The notes below the pieces were generated by a model. The model was not told the DNA's origin. It did not search any database and was given only the letters and a program-made list of their open reading frames with translations. A stretch of DNA of 64,000 nucleotides from Actinomadura rupiterrae. GTDB taxonomy: Bacteria > Actinomycetota > Actinomycetes > Streptosporangiales > Streptosporangiaceae. The translations under genes and the position numbers were made by a program. The DNA is taken from the NCBI RefSeq assembly GCF_024172125.1, contig NZ_JAMZEA010000013.1, positions 1-64,000 of the forward strand. The letters are read 5' to 3'. Shown here piece after piece: positions 1-12,875 of this stretch (position 1 is its first letter; every line of letters begins with the position of its first letter).

Positions 1-2130
1 GGCACCTGATACGACGATTGAGCCGGGTGCGTTGACCGCTGCGATCCCTACGTCCGCCAGCCCGTGCGCGGTCAGGAACTCGGTGACTTGTGCCTCGTCG
101 GCCTGCACCGCCGCCATTGCGCCACCGGTCGGCAGGGCCTGCATCAACCGGCCACGGGCCGCGACCAACCGCGCCGCATCCGCCAACGACAACACCCCGG
201 CCACGTGCGCCGCCGCGATCTCGCCGACCGAGTGCCCCAACACAAAATCCGGGCGAAGGCCCCACGCCTCGACCAGGCGGAACAGCGCCACCTCAACCGC
301 GAACAAACCCGCCTGCGTGAACAACGTCTGATTCAGCAGGTCCGCATCCTCACCCCACACCACCTCCCGCAACGCCCCAGGAGCGATGTCGTCCTTCAGA
401 CAGGACTCCAACTCACTTATGACCTGGTCGAACGCCTCGGCGAACACCCCGTAGGCCTCATACAGGCCACGTCCCATGCCAAGCCACTGCGAACCCTGAC
501 CAGGGAAAACCACCACCGACCTGCCAGCGCGGGCAACGCCCGACACCACAGGACCGGCCAGCTCGTCAGCAGGCTTCTCAGCCACAGACCGCAAACCCGC
601 CAGCAGCTCCTGACCGTCCTCACCCAGCACCACCGCACGGTGATCAAACACCGAACGACCCGACACCAGCGACCAGCCCACATCCACTAGCGCCCGGGCA
701 GCACCGTCCGAAGCTTCCATGCCTCGGCCAGCGGCGTGGTCCAGCAGGTTGCGGGCCTGGCCGGACAATGCACGCGGTGATTTGGCGGACAGGACCCACG
801 GGAGAACCGGCAACTTCGTACCGGGGGTTTCCTGGACGACGGTCGTAATGCTGGGGGGTTGTTCGATGATGACGTGCGCGTTGGTGCCGCTGATCCCGAA
901 CGACGACACCGCCGCACGACGGACATGGTCGGCCGGCCAAGGCTGGGCTTCGGTGAGGAGCCGCACGTGGCCTGCATCCCAATCGACGTGGGAACTGGGT
1001 TCGTCGGCATGCAACGTCGCCGGCAGGGTGTCGTGGTGCAGGGCCTGCACCATCTTGATCACACCGGCAACCCCCGCAGCGGCCTGGGCATGGCCCATGT
1101 TCGACTTCAACGAGCCCAACCACAGCGGCGGACCATCCGCAGGACGCTGGCCATAGGTCGCCAACAGCGCCTGCGCCTCAATCGGATCCCCGAGGCTGGT
1201 CCCGGTGCCGTGAGCCTCGACCACATCGACGTCCTCAATGCCCAGCCCAGAGTTCGCCAGGGCCTGGCGGATCACCCGCTGTTGAGAAGGACCATTCGGC
1301 GCAGTCAGCCCGTTGCTCGCACCGTCCTGGTTGACCGCCGAACCACGCACCACCGCCAGCACGCGATGGCCCAGGCGGCGCGCCTCGGAGAGGCGTTCGA
1401 CCACGACGACACCGACACCCTCAGCCCAGGCCGTACCGTCCGCGCCCTCACCGAACGACTTGCATCGACCATCTGGCGCTAGGCCACGCTGACGGGAGAA
1501 CTCCACGAACATCTCTGACGAGGCCATCACCGTGACGCCACCAGCGACGGCGAGTTCCGATTCGCCGGAACGAACCGACTGGCACGCCAAGTGCAACGCC
1601 ACCAGCGATGAGGAGCAGGCCGTGTCGATCGTCACCGCTGGGCCCTCCAAACCCAGCACATAAGAGACCCGGCCTGACGCCACGCTCGCCGTCGAGCCGG
1701 TCAAGCCGTAACCATCGACCTCTGTCCCGCCGATGCCAACGCCGTACTCCTGGGCCATCAAGCCTGCGAACACACCGGTCGACGTCCCTCGCAGTCCGGC
1801 CGGGTCGATGCCGGCGCGTTCGAACGCCTCCCACACCGCTTCCAGCAGCAAACGCTGCTGGGGGTCCATGCCCATGGCCTCACGCGGACTGATGCCGAAG
1901 AACCCCGCATCGAACTCGCCCGCGGCCTCAAGGAACCCACCCCACCGGGTATACGACTTGCCCGGCACGCCAGGCTCGGGATCGAAGATCCCCGCCACAT
2001 CCCAGCCGCGATCATCAGGGAACTCCGAGATCACGTCGCGGCCCTCGGCGACCAGGTCCCACAAGCCTTCCGGCGACACCACGCCACCCGGGAAACGGCA
2101 ACTCATCCCCACGATCGCCACCGGCTCGTC
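1..2130 (-). other. PKS module 2 (partial): KS-AT
   Basis: The KS (about 2130-860) has DTACSSS with Cys codon at 1615-1617 and HGTGT. The AT begins near 710 with GQGSQW and contains GHSVGE (around 220-235) followed by [12 protein letters not shown], features of malonyl-specific ATs; the HAFH/YASH region lies outside the window. Malonyl specificity is therefore likely but not proven. The KS DNA is almost the same as the module 1 KS about 5.3 kb away. Confidence 0.9.
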
Positions 2131-5100
2131 GTCTTGGGCCGACGACCGTCCAGTCAAGGGCGTAGCCTCCGCCGAAGCTGGAGCATCGTCGACCACCTGC
2201 GCCAGGAGGAAGCGCGCGAGCAGTTCGGGGGTTGGGTAGTCGAAGGTCATCGTCGACGGGAGCCGCACTCCTGCCGCGGCCGACAACCGATTACGGAACT
2301 CCACCGCGCCAAGAGAATCGAAGCCCAGATCACGGAACGCCTGACCCGGATCGATCTCCACGCCAGCCGCGTGACCCAACACCGCCGCAGCATGAGCACG
2401 CACCAGATCCAGCACCACCGGCAGGCGACGATCGGCATCCAGGCCCGCAAGTCGGGTTCGCAACGAGTCGCCGCTGGCGCCCTCCGTTTGCGACGCCACC
2501 GCACGCCGCGACCGCACCAACCCGGCCAGCATCGGCGGCATTGCGGCAGCTCCGGAGAACGATGCGAGGTCCAGTCGGGCCGGCACCAGTACCGGACGTT
2601 CGGCACGGACGCCGATGTCCAGCAGTTCCAGCCCCTGCGCCGTCGGCAGCGGCAACACGCCGTTGCGCTGCAGCCGGGCCTGATCGGTGGTGTCCAGGTG
2701 GGAGGTCATGCCGCTGGGCGACGCCCACAACCCCCACGCCAGCGACGTTGCGGGGAGTCCTTGCGCGCGGCGGTGCCAGGCGAGGGCGTCCAGGAAGGTG
2801 TTGGCCGCCGCATATCCCGCCTGCCCCGCAAGACCGAGGACGCCGGCGACGGAGGAGAACATCACGAACAGGCCGGGCTCGTCGTCCAAGGTCTCCTGGT
2901 GCAGGTTCCACGCTGCACGAGCCTTCGCTGCGAGGACCACCTGGACGCGGTCGGCGGGCAGCGTCTCGACAACACCGTCGTGAAGCACGCCCGCGGCGTG
3001 GACGACGCCCGCGACCCGTCCGCCCCCGGCACGGATCCCGCCCACCAGCTCACGGACGGCGTCACGATCACTCACATCACAGGCCACCGCGCGTGCCTGC
3101 GCCCCGAGGCTCCTCAACTCGGCCAGCACTTCTTCGATGCCTTCGGCCTCGGGACCGCGACGGCTGACCAGCACCACATCACGCACGCCCCACCGCTCGA
3201 CCGCGTGCCGGGCCACCACCACACCCAGGCCGCCCGTGCCGCCGGTGATCACGAGGGAGCCCGAGTCGATGGTCGGCGTCGCATCGTGCGCGCCGTCTTC
3301 AGGGGTGACCAGGTCGCCCGTGTTCGGACGCTGGAGGCGAGGGATCCAGAGCTGTTCGTCGCGCACGACGTACTGCGACTCGCCTGGCATCCCCGCGGTC
3401 ACGAGTGCGGGAATCGGGGTGTCCCAGTCGGGCACGTCGAGAAGGGTGATCCGGCCCGGGTTCTCGCTCTGCGCCGAGCGCACCAGGCCCCACACCGCAG
3501 CGCCCGCAAGGTCACGAACCTCGTCCTGCTCCCAACCCACCGCACCCGACGTCACCACGATCAGCCGGGCATCCTCGTCGCTGCGCGCGAGCCACCATTG
3601 GAGTACGCCCAGCACTTGGCAGACGATGGTCTCCGCCGAGTCGGCCACTTCGTCCGGCTTGAGACTGGAACTCGGGCGGCAGTGGACCAGCATGGTGGCG
3701 GGTGGACGCTCCGGGAGGTCGGTGGCGGAGTCCGTCCCACTGACGACCAGCGTCAGGAGCTCGTCGCCCTCGTCGGCCCGCCCGTCGTCGGCCGGAGCGT
3801 CCGTACCGGCGGGAGTCCACGCGAGGTGATAGAGCCAGTCGGCGGCGGACGGCGCCTGGCGCAGGCGGGCCGGGTCGATCGGACGGGTGAGCAGCGAGTC
3901 CGCGGTCAGAACCGGCTGTCCGGACGGATCGACGACCGTGACGCTTAGACCGTCTGGTCCTTCGGGGGCTAGACGGGCCCGGACGGTGGCCGCGCCGGAT
4001 GCGTGCAGCGCCACCTGGTTCCAGCAGTAGGGCAGCGCGATCCGTCCGTCAGCGTCGGGCCCCTCGATGACGTCAGTCAGCAGAGCGGCGTGCAGCACCG
4101 CGTCCAGGAGCGCCGGATGCAGACCGAACCGAGACGCCTCATTGCGCGCCCGCTCGGGCAGGGCCGCCTCAACGAACACCTCCGAGCCACGTCGCCACAC
4201 ACCGGCGAGACCCTGGAAGACCGGGCCATACTCGTAGCCCTGCTCGGCGAGACCCTCGTACGCCTGGGACAGATCGACCGGATCCGCGTCCACGGGAGGC
4301 CAGGCGGTCCACGCATCGGAGGTGACCGGGGCGCCGGCATCGCCGGGCTCTGTGCCGAGGACGCCTTCGGCGTGCAGGATCCACGGGTGGTCCTCGCCGC
4401 CATCCGGCCGCGAGTAAATCGCCGCCCGCCATTCTCCGCCGGTGGACGCAGCCCCGTGCTGACCTTGCGAGAGCGGTGTGAGCATGACGTGCAGCCGGGT
4501 GGCGTGCTCCTTGGTGAGCAGTAGCGGATTGTGCAGAGTCAGCTCGCGTAGGTGGCTCGCACCGACCTGGTCCCCGGCGCGGATCGTGGCCTCAACGAAT
4601 CCGGTCCCGGGGAAGATGACCTGGCCGTGGACGGCGTGGTCGGCGAGCCACGTGTCGACGCCAGTTGAAAGGCGTCCGGTGAGGACGACGCCGCCTCCGT
4701 CTGGGAGTTCCACTGCCGCGCCGAGGAGGGGATGCTCTACCGCCGACTGCCCCACGCCACTCACGTCATGGCCGCTGCGGCCGTTCAGCCAGTAATGCCG
4801 GTGATCGAAGGCGTAGGTCGGGAGATCGGTCCAGGCGGCGCCGGTGCCCTCGAAGATCTGCTTCCAGTCCACCTCGACGCCGGCGACGAAGGCCTGCGCG
4901 ACCGAGGTGAGGAACTGATCCAGGCCGCCACGGTCCCGGCGCAGCGACCCCACCGCCACCACCGGCCCGGAGTCGGACGCCTCGGCGGTGTCGTGAATCG
5001 AAGTGACCAGCGACGGATGCGGAGTCGCCTCAATAAAGACCCGAAATCCATCAGCCAGCAGCGCCCGAGACGCATCGTCAAACCGCACCTGCCGACGCAG

Positions 5101-8100
5101 GTTCTCAAACCAGTAGGCCCCATCCAGCTCGACGGTGTCGATACGACCGCCCGTCACCGTCGAATAGAACGCCGTCGACACCGATTGGGGGCTTATCCCC
5201 TGCAACGCGTCAAGGATCGGCTCGCGCAGCGGCTCCATCTGCGAGCAATGACTGGCGTAGTCCACCGCCAACCGACGCGCCCGAACCCCGTCCCCCTCAC
5301 ACCAGTCCACGAACTCCGCCACCGGGTCGGCGTCACCCGACACCACCACCGACGACGGCCCGTTGACCGCTGCTACCTCAAGCCAGCCATCCCACCGGGT
5401 CAGCCAGTCAGTGACCTGCTCGACCGAGGCCGAAACCGCCGCCATTCCACCCCGGCCGGCAACCTCAGCCAGGACTTGGGACCGGAGCACCACCACCCGG
5501 GCGGCGTCTTGCAGGCTCAGCGCGCCCGCCACGCATGCGGCGGCGATCTCCCCTTGCGAATGGCCGACCACCGCGTCCGGCTCGACACCAATCCACTTCC
5601 ACAGCCGGGCCAGCGACACCATCACCGCAAACAACACCGGCTGAACCACATCCACCCGGTTCAGGTCACCTGCGCGCGGACCGCTGCCACGCAACGTCTC
5701 GGTCAAGAACCAATCGACCAGACCGCCGAACGCCTCTTCACACTCGCTGATCGAAGCCGCGAACACCGGCGAGGACTCCAGCAACTCCCGGCCCATGCCC
5801 AACCACTGCGAACCCTGACCACCAAAGACCAGAACCCGACCACCCAGCGATCCAGCACCCGAACCTGTCACCACACCCGGATGCTCCGCACCGGACACCA
5901 GGCTCTGCAGACCCTCGACCAGGCCCTCACCAGCCCCGGCCAACACCACCGCACGGTGATCGAACACCGAACGACCCGACACCAACGACCAACCCACATC
6001 AGCAAGGGCGGCGGTACCGTCAGCGGTGTCCAAGCCCCGCTCAGCGGCGTAGTCCAGCAGTCTGCGAGCCTGACCTGACAAAGCGCGCTGGGATTTGGCC
6101 GACAGAATCCACGGCACCACCGGCATCTCAAGCCCACCGGCATCAACCGGACGGGTGGCGGGTGGTTGTTCGAGGATGACGTGGGCGTTGGTGCCACTGA
6201 TCCCGAACGACGACACAGCGGCACGACGAACATGGTCGGCTGGCCAAGACTGGGCTTCGGTGAGGAGCCGTACGCGGCCGGCGTCCCAATCGACATGAGA
6301 ACTGGGCTCGTCAGCATGCAAGGTCGCGGGCAAGGTGTCATGGTGCAGGGCCTGCACCATCTTGATCACACCGGCAATACCCGCAGCCGCCTGGGCGTGG
6401 CCCAGGTTCGACTTCAGCGAGCCCAACCACAGCGGCGGGCCATCGACAGGACGCTGGCCATAGGTCGCCAGCAGCGCCTGCGCCTCAATCGGATCCCCGA
6501 GGCTCGTCCCCGTGCCATGCGCCTCAACAACATCGACGTCCGTCACGCCCAAGCCCGCATTCGCCAACGCCTGGCGAATCACCCGCTGCTGGGACGGACC
6601 ATTCGGCGCGGTAAGTCCGTTGCTCGCACCGTCCTGATTGATCGCCGAACCACGCACCACCGCCAATACACGGTGACCAAGGCGACGCGCCTCGGAGAGA
6701 CGTTCGACCACGACCACGCCGACGCCCTCGGCCCAGGCCGTACCGTCCGCGCCCTCACCGAACGACTTGCAACGACCGTCCGGCGCCAGACCACGCTGCC
6801 GCGAGAACTCAACAAACATCCCCGGCGACGCCATCACCGTCACACCACCAGCGACGGCAAGTTCCGATTCACCCGACCGAACCGACTGACACGCCAAGTG
6901 CAGGGCCACCAGTGACGAGGAGCACGCGGTGTCGACCGTGACGGCCGGGCCCTCCAAGCCGAGCACGTAGGAAACCCGCCCTGACGCCACGCTCGTCGTC
7001 GAGCCGGTGAGGCCGTAACCATCGGCCTCTGTCCCGCCGACGCCGTCGCCATAGTCCTGGGCCATCAACCCCGCGAATACGCCTGTGGAGCTGCCGCGAA
7101 GCCCGGCCGGGTCAATACCGGCGCGCTCGAACGCCTCCCACACCGCTTCCAACAGCAACCGCTGCTGCGGATCCATCCCAACGGCCTCACGCGGACTGAT
7201 CCCGAAGAACCCCGCATCGAACTCGCCCGCACCATCAAGGAACCCACCCCGACGCGTGTAGGACTTGCCTGGCACACCAGGCTCGGGATCAAAGATCCCC
7301 GCCACATCCCAGCCGCGATTTTCGGGGAACTCCGAGATCACATCGCGGCCTTTGGCGACCAGGTCCCACAGCCCTTCGGGCGATACCACACCACCGGGGA
7401 ACCGGCAGCTCATCCCCACGATCGCCACCGGCTCGTCAGCATCCGCCACCGGGCGCCCGGCCACCGTCGACGCGTCAGCCGCGAACCCGTCGACGAGTTC
7501 GGCCAGCAAGAACTGCGCCATCAGGCTCGGAGTCGGGTAGTCGAACGTCACGGTCGACGGCAGCCGGACACCCGCTGCGGCCGACAGTCGGTTGCGGAAT
7601 TCCACCGCGCCTAGGGAGTCGAAGCCCAGATCACGGAACGTCTGTCCAGGATCGATGTCGCCGCTGGCCGCATGACCCAACCCCGCCGCGGCGTGAGCAC
7701 GCACCAGATCCAGCACCATCTGCAGGCGACGGTCCGGTTTCACCGCCGCCAACTGCTCTTGCAATCCGCGACGTCCGAAGTTTCCTTGCGATGCCGCGGT
7801 GCGGCGGACCGCCACCAGGTCAGCCAACAGCCGCGGCACCGTCGGGGAGGCTTGAAGGTATGCGATGTCAACCTGCGCCAGAACGGACACCGGCCGACCA
7901 GTAGCAAGGGCCGCGTCCAGCAGCTCCAGGCCCCGGTCGGCGGTCAGCAGCGGCGGTGAATCCTGCCGGGGACGAGCTTGATCGGTGCCGTCTGCGCCCC
8001 AGACCAGCGACACCGCGGGCAGGCCGCTCGCGCGCCGATGCCACGCGAGCGCATCGAGGAACGCGTCCGCCGCCGCATGGTCCGCCTGCCCCATCGATCC

Positions 8101-11100
8101 GAGAATGCCTGCGACGGAAGAGAACATCACGAACAGTGACGGCTCGTCGGGCAGGGTCTCCAGGTGGAGGTTCCACGCTCCTCGGGCCTTCGCCGCCAGG
8201 ACGGCCCGGACGCGGTCGGGCGTCGCCCCGGATGCCTCCGCGTCCTCCGGGTCGTCCGCAGCGTGCACAACGCCCGATACCCGTCCGCCGCCGGCACGGA
8301 TCCCCGCCACCAGTTCAGCGACGGCGGATCGGTCGGCGACATCGCAGGTCACGACTCGGACCTGGGCCCCGAGCTGCTCCAGCTCGGTCACCAGCTCACC
8401 GATGGCGTCGTCCGCCGTGTCCCGGGGACTCGCGAGAACCAGGTCCCGCGCACCCCACCGCTGCACCGCATGCCGGGCCGCCAGCGCTCCTCGACGTCCC
8501 GTCCCGCCGGTGATCAGGAGGGTGTCCGCCACGGCGGTCACACCGTCCGCAGAGTCCGTTTCGGAAGAGCGACGCAGGCGAGGAACCCACACCTGGTCAT
8601 CGCGGAGCGCGCACTGGGGCTCGTCCAGAGAGGCGACCTCCAGCACAGCCGAGTCGGGCGTCTCCCAGTCGGGCACGTCCACGAGGACGATCCGGCCCGG
8701 GTTCTCGCTCTGCGCCGAACGCACCAGGCCCCACACCGCAGCGCCCGCAAGGTCACGAACCTCGTCCTGCTCCCAACCCACCGCACCCGACGTCACCACG
8801 ATCAGCCGAGCGTCCTCGTCGGCCCGCGCCAACCACTGCTGCACCACGCTCAGGACCTCGCACACCAGGTCCTCAAGGGCAGGCTCGTCATCACTCGCAA
8901 CCGCCGTACGGCAGCGCAGCAGCACAGTCGCCGGACCGTCGGGCAATTCGCCGTCGATCCCCGTCTCGGCCAGGGACAACGCGACGACATCCTCGGCCAG
9001 TTCTGCGGCGGACGAGCGCTCGGCCGGGATCCACTCCAGGTGGTAGAGCGCCCCAGAACCAGAGAAGGCATCCGACAGCGAGGCAGGGTCGATCGGCCGG
9101 GTCACCAGCGAGTCCGCAGTCAGGACGAGCTGTCCGGCGGGATCGATGATCGTGACGCTCAGGCCGTCTGGACCATGGGGAGCCAGCCGGGCCCGGACGG
9201 TCGCCGCACCGCACGCATGCAGAGCCAGGCCGTGCCACTGGTGCGGAAGGACCGTGCCCTCCCCCAGGACGTCGGTCACCAGGCCCGCCTGAAGGACAGC
9301 GTCCAGGAGCACCGGATGCAGACCGAACCGGGACGCCTCGTCGCGCAGAGCTTCGGGCAGCGCCGCCTCGACGTACACCTCGGAGCCGCGCCGCCACACC
9401 CCAGCAAGCCCCTGAAAGCCGGGTCCGTAAGCGTGACCGCGTGCGGCGAGCCGATCGTAGGCGTCCGTCAAGTCCACTGCGGCCGCGCCTTCAGGCGGCC
9501 AGGCGGTGTCCCATTGGTTCTCTGCCCCGATGCCCCCGCCGGACAGAACCCCGTCAGCATGGAGTGTCCACGCGTGGTCGGGCCGACCGTCAGGGCGCGA
9601 GTAGATCGCCACCCGCCACTCCCGGCCTTCGGCATCAGGCCTCTGGTCGGACGCGGAGCCCAAGCCTTCGCCGGCAGCAGCGGCGTCGCCGTCCTGCGGT
9701 GCGGGCGTCACCATGACGTGCAGTTGCGTGGCCTGCTCCGGAGAGAGGGGCAAGGGGGCATGGAGAGTCAGTTCGCGGACATGACCGGCGCCGACTTGGT
9801 CTCCGGCGCGGATCGCGGCCTCGACGAAACCAGTGCCGGGGAATAGCACGTGTCCCAGGACGACGTGGTCGGCCAGCCACGCGCTCTCCCCCATCGACAG
9901 GCGTCCGGTGAGGACGACACCCCCGCCATCGGGCAGTTCCACGGCCGCGCCCAGGAGCGGATGCTCTACCGAAGCAAGTCCAACGCCCGTGACGTCCTGC
10001 AGACTCCGCTTGTTCGTCCAGTAACGACGCCGGTCGAAGGCATAGGTGGGAAGGTCGGTCCAGCTGGCACCGGTCTCCTCAAACACCTGCGCCCAGTCCA
10101 CCTCGACGCCGGCGACGAAGGCCTGTGCGACCGAGGTGAGGAATTGGTCCAGGCCGCCACGGTCGCGGCGCAGCGATCCCACCGCCACCACCGGTCCGGA
10201 GTCGGATTCCTCGGCGGTGTCGTGAATCGAAGTGACCAGCGACGGATGCGGAGTCGCCTCGATGAACGCCCGGAATCCATCAGCCAGCAGGGCCCGGGAC
10301 GCGTCCTCAAACCGCACACGCCGCCGCAGGTTCTCAAACCAATAGGCCGCATCCAGCTCAGCGGTGTCGATCCGGCCACCGGTCACCGTCGAATAGAACG
10401 CCGTCGACACCGACCGGGCCTGAACATCCCCCAACGCGTCAAGGATCGGCTCGCGCAGCGGCTCCATCTGCGAGCAATGACTTGCGTAATCCACCGCAAG
10501 ACGACGCGCCCGTGTTCCCTGCTGCTCACACCAGTCGACAAACTCCGCCACCGGTTCGGCATCACCGGACACCACCACCGACGACGGCCCATTCACCGCC
10601 GCGATCTCCAACCGGCCATCCCACCCGGTCAGCCAATCCCCCACCTGCTCGACCGGGGCCGATACCGCCGCCATCCCACCCCGGCCAGCAACCCCTGCCA
10701 GGACTTGGGACCGCAGCACCACCACCCGGGCGGCGTCCTGCAGACTCAACGCCCCTGCCACACACGCAGCCGCGATCTCCCCCTGGGAATGCCCCACGAC
10801 CGCATCGGGCTCGACACCCATCCATTTCCACAGCCGGGCCAGCGACACCATCACCGCAAACAACACCGGCTGAACCACATCCACCCGGCCCACATCACCC
10901 ACACCCGGACCGCTGCCACGCAGCGTGTCGGTCAACGACCAACCGACAAGCCCCTCAAAAGCCTCCTCGACCTCACTGATCGAAGCCGCGAACACCGGCG
11001 ACGAGCCCAGCAACTCCCGGCCCATCCCCAACCACTGCGAACCCTGACCACCAAAGACCAGAACCCGACCACCCAGCGGCTCAGCACCAGCACCCACCAC

Positions 11101-12678
11101 CACACCCGGATGCTCCACGCCGGAAACCAAGCTCTGCAGACCCTCGACCAGGCCCTCACCAGTCCCGGCCAGCACCACCGCGCGGTGATCGAACACCGAA
11201 CGACCCGACACCAACGACCAACCCACATCCAGAGCCGCCCGCCGCGCCCCCTCCAGCCCAGCCGCAAAATCGGCCAGCTTGCGCGCCTGACCCGACAGCG
11301 CACCCGCAGACTTGGCCGACAGCACCCACGGCACCACCGGCAGCTCACGCTCACCGCTACCAGCTGTCCGGACGGCGGGCCGGGCAGCGGCGGCAGGGCT
11401 CTCCTCCACGATCATGTGGACGTTCGTCCCGCCCATGCCGAAGGAGCTCACACCAGCGAGCAACCGGCGCTCCGGCGAGGGCCAGTCCCGGGTCGAGGCG
11501 GCCACGTCGAGGTGCCAGTCGCGCAGCGGGATGCGGGGGTTGGCGCGGACGAAGTGGAGGCTCGCGGGAATCGTCCGTTCCTTCAGCGCGAGCACGACCT
11601 TCAGCAGCCCGGCTATCCCGGCCGCTCCGCCCAGGTGGCCGAGGTTTGTCTTCACCGATCCCACCAGCAGGGGCGATCCGGCGTCCCGGTCCGGGCCGAA
11701 CACCGCGGCCAGTGCGGCGGCCTCGATCGGGTCGCCGACGGCGGTTCCCGTGCCGTGCAGTTCGACGTACTGCACGTGCTCCGGGTCGACGCGAGCCTGG
11801 ACGCAGGCTCCCCGGATCACCGCCTGCTGCGCCGCGGCGCTCGGTGTGGCGAGTCCGTCGGTGGCTCCGTCGCTGTTCACCGCGCTGCCGCGGATCACCG
11901 CGTGCACGGTGTCCCCGTCGGCGAGGGCCTGGTCCAGGGTTTTGAGCACGACGAGCGCGCCGCCCTCCCCGCGGACGGTGCCGTTGGCGCGTTCGTCGAA
12001 GACGTAGCACCGGGCGTCCGGGGAGAGGGCGCCGAGCTCGTGCATGGCGACCGCGCCGCTCGGGGTGAGGTTGAGCTGGACGCCGCCGGCGAGCGCGAGC
12101 GTCGACTCGCCCTTGCGCAGGCTCTCGCAGGCCAGGTGGACGGCGACGAGGGAGGACGACTGGGCCGTGTCCACCGACAGGCTCGGTCCGTGGAAGCCGA
12201 AGAAGTACGACAGGCGGTTGGCGAGCAGGCCGCGGGCGGTCCCGGTCATGGCGTACTTGTCGATGTCCCGCAGGTCGCCCTGGGCGACGAGTTCGGCGTA
12301 GTCGCCCGCCATGGCGCCGACGAACACGCCGGCGTCGGTGCCGCTCAGGCGGCCCGGCACCGTTCCGCTGTGTTCCAGGGCCTCCCAGGCCAGTTCCAGC
12401 AGGAGGCGCTGCTGGGGGTCGAGCTCCTCGGCCTCCCGCGGGGAGATGCCGAAGAAGCCGGCGTCGAAGAGGTCGGCGTCCTCGATGAACCCGCCGCGGG
12501 TGGGCAGGTCGAGGCCGCGCGGCGGTTGCGGGACGGCCCGGTCCGGCGGGGTGTCGCCGCTCGCGGACTCCGCGTCGCGGAGCAGTCTCCAGAACTCCTG
12601 GGGGCCGCTCGCTCCGGGAAGCCGGCACGAGAGCCCGACAACCGCGATGTCGGTCTTCGAGTCACGACGAACGGACAT
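1..12678 (-). CDS. Modular type I polyketide synthase, first protein of the assembly line (5' complete, 3' end outside the window)
   Basis: The reading frame runs without a break from ATG at 12678 to the left edge (at least 4226 residues); frame was checked at the three KS active sites and at the last AT. Domain order is KSQ-AT-DH-KR-ACP / KS-AT-DH-KR-ACP / KS-AT(partial). It builds a polyketide chain from CoA-activated malonates in the cytoplasm. There is no N-terminal docking helix: the KS begins about 10 residues after the start, as expected for a chain-initiating protein. A GAGG lies about 12-14 nt upstream of the ATG; an in-frame ATG near 12838 would only add translated tandem-repeat sequence, so it was not chosen. 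It is the last gene visible of a minus-strand run that starts with the MenD-like gene at 17732. Product unknown. Confidence 0.97.
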   Translation of the reverse strand, partial: MSVRRDSKTDIAVVGLSCRLPGASGPQEFWRLLRDAESASGDTPPDRAVPQPPRGLDLPTRGGFIEDADLFDAGFFGISPREAEELDPQQRLLLELAWEALEHSGTVPGRLSGTDAGVFVGAMAGDYAELVAQGDLRDIDKYAMTGTARGLLANRLSYFFGFHGPSLSVDTAQSSSLVAVHLACESLRKGESTLALAGGVQLNLTPSGAVAMHELGALSPDARCYVFDERANGTVRGEGGALVVLKTLDQALADGDTVHAVIRGSAVNSDGATDGLATPSAAAQQAVIRGACVQARVDPEHVQYVELHGTGTAVGDPIEAAALAAVFGPDRDAGSPLLVGSVKTNLGHLGGAAGIAGLLKVVLALKERTIPASLHFVRANPRIPLRDWHLDVAASTRDWPSPERRLLAGVSSFGMGGTNVHMIVEESPAAAARPAVRTAGSGERELPVVPWVLSAKSAGALSGQARKLADFAAGLEGARRAALDVGWSLVSGRSVFDHRAVVLAGTGEGLVEGLQSLVSGVEHPGVVVGAGAEPLGGRVLVFGGQGSQWLGMGRELLGSSPVFAASISEVEEAFEGLVGWSLTDTLRGSGPGVGDVGRVDVVQPVLFAVMVSLARLWKWMGVEPDAVVGHSQGEIAAACVAGALSLQDAARVVVLRSQVLAGVAGRGGMAAVSAPVEQVGDWLTGWDGRLEIAAVNGPSSVVVSGDAEPVAEFVDWCEQQGTRARRLAVDYASHCSQMEPLREPILDALGDVQARSVSTAFYSTVTGGRIDTAELDAAYWFENLRRRVRFEDASRALLADGFRAFIEATPHPSLVTSIHDTAEESDSGPVVAVGSLRRDRGGLDQFLTSVAQAFVAGVEVDWAQVFEETGASWTDLPTYAFDRRRYWTNKRSLQDVTGVGLASVEHPLLGAAVELPDGGGVVLTGRLSMGESAWLADHVVLGHVLFPGTGFVEAAIRAGDQVGAGHVRELTLHAPLPLSPEQATQLHVMVTPAPQDGDAAAAGEGLGSASDQRPDAEGREWRVAIYSRPDGRPDHAWTLHADGVLSGGGIGAENQWDTAWPPEGAAAVDLTDAYDRLAARGHAYGPGFQGLAGVWRRGSEVYVEAALPEALRDEASRFGLHPVLLDAVLQAGLVTDVLGEGTVLPHQWHGLALHACGAATVRARLAPHGPDGLSVTIIDPAGQLVLTADSLVTRPIDPASLSDAFSGSGALYHLEWIPAERSSAAELAEDVVALSLAETGIDGELPDGPATVLLRCRTAVASDDEPALEDLVCEVLSVVQQWLARADEDARLIVVTSGAVGWEQDEVRDLAGAAVWGLVRSAQSENPGRIVLVDVPDWETPDSAVLEVASLDEPQCALRDDQVWVPRLRRSSETDSADGVTAVADTLLITGGTGRRGALAARHAVQRWGARDLVLASPRDTADDAIGELVTELEQLGAQVRVVTCDVADRSAVAELVAGIRAGGGRVSGVVHAADDPEDAEASGATPDRVRAVLAAKARGAWNLHLETLPDEPSLFVMFSSVAGILGSMGQADHAAADAFLDALAWHRRASGLPAVSLVWGADGTDQARPRQDSPPLLTADRGLELLDAALATGRPVSVLAQVDIAYLQASPTVPRLLADLVAVRRTAASQGNFGRRGLQEQLAAVKPDRRLQMVLDLVRAHAAAGLGHAASGDIDPGQTFRDLGFDSLGAVEFRNRLSAAAGVRLPSTVTFDYPTPSLMAQFLLAELVDGFAADASTVAGRPVADADEPVAIVGMSCRFPGGVVSPEGLWDLVAKGRDVISEFPENRGWDVAGIFDPEPGVPGKSYTRRGGFLDGAGEFDAGFFGISPREAVGMDPQQRLLLEAVWEAFERAGIDPAGLRGSSTGVFAGLMAQDYGDGVGGTEADGYGLTGSTTSVASGRVSYVLGLEGPAVTVDTACSSSLVALHLACQSVRSGESELAVAGGVTVMASPGMFVEFSRQRGLAPDGRCKSFGEGADGTAWAEGVGVVVVERLSEARRLGHRVLAVVRGSAINQDGASNGLTAPNGPSQQRVIRQALANAGLGVTDVDVVEAHGTGTSLGDPIEAQALLATYGQRPVDGPPLWLGSLKSNLGHAQAAAGIAGVIKMVQALHHDTLPATLHADEPSSHVDWDAGRVRLLTEAQSWPADHVRRAAVSSFGISGTNAHVILEQPPATRPVDAGGLEMPVVPWILSAKSQRALSGQARRLLDYAAERGLDTADGTAALADVGWSLVSGRSVFDHRAVVLAGAGEGLVEGLQSLVSGAEHPGVVTGSGAGSLGGRVLVFGGQGSQWLGMGRELLESSPVFAASISECEEAFGGLVDWFLTETLRGSGPRAGDLNRVDVVQPVLFAVMVSLARLWKWIGVEPDAVVGHSQGEIAAACVAGALSLQDAARVVVLRSQVLAEVAGRGGMAAVSASVEQVTDWLTRWDGWLEVAAVNGPSSVVVSGDADPVAEFVDWCEGDGVRARRLAVDYASHCSQMEPLREPILDALQGISPQSVSTAFYSTVTGGRIDTVELDGAYWFENLRRQVRFDDASRALLADGFRVFIEATPHPSLVTSIHDTAEASDSGPVVAVGSLRRDRGGLDQFLTSVAQAFVAGVEVDWKQIFEGTGAAWTDLPTYAFDHRHYWLNGRSGHDVSGVGQSAVEHPLLGAAVELPDGGGVVLTGRLSTGVDTWLADHAVHGQVIFPGTGFVEATIRAGDQVGASHLRELTLHNPLLLTKEHATRLHVMLTPLSQGQHGAASTGGEWRAAIYSRPDGGEDHPWILHAEGVLGTEPGDAGAPVTSDAWTAWPPVDADPVDLSQAYEGLAEQGYEYGPVFQGLAGVWRRGSEVFVEAALPERARNEASRFGLHPALLDAVLHAALLTDVIEGPDADGRIALPYCWNQVALHASGAATVRARLAPEGPDGLSVTVVDPSGQPVLTADSLLTRPIDPARLRQAPSAADWLYHLAWTPAGTDAPADDGRADEGDELLTLVVSGTDSATDLPERPPATMLVHCRPSSSLKPDEVADSAETIVCQVLGVLQWWLARSDEDARLIVVTSGAVGWEQDEVRDLAGAAVWGLVRSAQSENPGRITLLDVPDWDTPIPALVTAGMPGESQYVVRDEQLWIPRLQRPNTGDLVTPEDGAHDATPTIDSGSLVITGGTGGLGVVVARHAVERWGVRDVVLVSRRGPEAEGIEEVLAELRSLGAQARAVACDVSDRDAVRELVGGIRAGGGRVAGVVHAAGVLHDGVVETLPADRVQVVLAAKARAAWNLHQETLDDEPGLFVMFSSVAGVLGLAGQAGYAAANTFLDALAWHRRAQGLPATSLAWGLWASPSGMTSHLDTTDQARLQRNGVLPLPTAQGLELLDIGVRAERPVLVPARLDLASFSGAAAMPPMLAGLVRSRRAVASQTEGASGDSLRTRLAGLDADRRLPVVLDLVRAHAAAVLGHAAGVEIDPGQAFRDLGFDSLGAVEFRNRLSAAAGVRLPSTMTFDYPTPELLARFLLAQVVDDAPASAEATPLTGRSSAQDDEPVAIVGMSCRFPGGVVSPEGLWDLVAEGRDVISEFPDDRGWDVAGIFDPEPGVPGKSYTRWGGFLEAAGEFDAGFFGISPREAMGMDPQQRLLLEAVWEAFERAGIDPAGLRGTSTGVFAGLMAQEYGVGIGGTEVDGYGLTGSTASVASGRVSYVLGLEGPAVTIDTACSSSLVALHLACQSVRSGESELAVAGGVTVMASSEMFVEFSRQRGLAPDGRCKSFGEGADGTAWAEGVGVVVVERLSEARRLGHRVLAVVRGSAVNQDGASNGLTAPNGPSQQRVIRQALANSGLGIEDVDVVEAHGTGTSLGDPIEAQALLATYGQRPADGPPLWLGSLKSNMGHAQAAAGVAGVIKMVQALHHDTLPATLHADEPSSHVDWDAGHVRLLTEAQPWPADHVRRAAVSSFGISGTNAHVIIEQPPSITTVVQETPGTKLPVLPWVLSAKSPRALSGQARNLLDHAAGRGMEASDGAARALVDVGWSLVSGRSVFDHRAVVLGEDGQELLAGLRSVAEKPADELAGPVVSGVARAGRSVVVFPGQGSQWLGMGRGLYEAYGVFAEAFDQVISELESCLKDDIAPGALREVVWGEDADLLNQTLFTQAGLFAVEVALFRLVEAWGLRPDFVLGHSVGEIAAAHVAGVLSLADAARLVAARGRLMQALPTGGAMAAVQADEAQVTEFLTAHGLADVGIAAVNAPGSIVVSGA
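2133..7437 (-). other. PKS module 1: KS-AT-DH-KR-ACP (methylmalonyl, KR and DH apparently active)
   Basis: The KS (about 7437-6170) has DTACSSS with Cys codon at 6922-6924 and HGTGT. The AT (about 5870-4900) has GHSQGE and YASH, so methylmalonyl-CoA is predicted. The DH (about 4740-3990) has [10 protein letters not shown]. The KR has an intact TGGTGGLG loop, and GYAAAN with both the catalytic Tyr and Asn; the LHD triplet in place of LDD has Asp in the position used to predict B-type reduction. The ACP is near 2440-2240 with GFDSL. The expected output is a reduced and dehydrated 2-methyl-2-pentenoyl-type unit if the starter is propionyl. Long stretches are nearly identical in DNA to the loading unit (AT, parts of KR) and to module 2 (KS). 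Confidence 0.93.
7440..12678 (-). other. PKS loading unit: KSQ-AT-DH-KR(inactive)-ACP
   Basis: KSQ spans about 12650-11400. The active-site motif reads DTAQSSS with Gln codon at 12160-12162 (residue 173), the signature of decarboxylating starter KS domains; the HGTGT and NLGH motifs remain. The AT (about 11190-10100) has GHSQGE and YASH, the methylmalonyl-type signature, so a propionyl starter is predicted. The DH (about 9960-9150) keeps HxxxGxxxxP ([10 protein letters not shown]) and LLDA. In the KR (about 9060-7980) the nucleotide loop reads TGGTGRRG, the usual Tyr is His (codon 8077-8079) and the usual Asn is Asp (8065-8067), so it should be dead. The ACP near 7720-7520 keeps GFDSL. A starter unit with DH and KR is unusual, because decarboxylated starter has no beta-keto group to process. 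Confidence 0.93.
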
Positions 12679-12718
12679 GTCTGCAGGTACCTCGCAGCTC
12701 GTTGGGCCGGCTTCTCTG

Positions 12719-12845
12719 ATCGGAACTGGCCAGGTCCTGCCCTCCAGAACTGGCCCGGTCTTGCTCTCCGGATCCGGCGAGGCCCTGCCCCTCCGGAACC
12801 GGCCAGGATTCGCCCCTCCGGATCCGGCCGAGGGCATGTCCCGCC
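12719..12845. repeat. Degenerate ~25-bp tandem repeat between PKS and P450 genes
   Basis: About five units of 24-25 bp, each built as GGA(A/T)C(T/C)GGCCAGG followed by a C-rich CTGCCCCTCC-type half. It fills the 197-bp gap between the P450 stop (12876) and the PKS start (12678). It is on the leader side of the PKS start codon, so it would be transcribed as part of the operon mRNA. Confidence 0.75.
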
Positions 12846-12875
12846 GGGACGGTTCAGGGCCACGCCGGGACAGGG

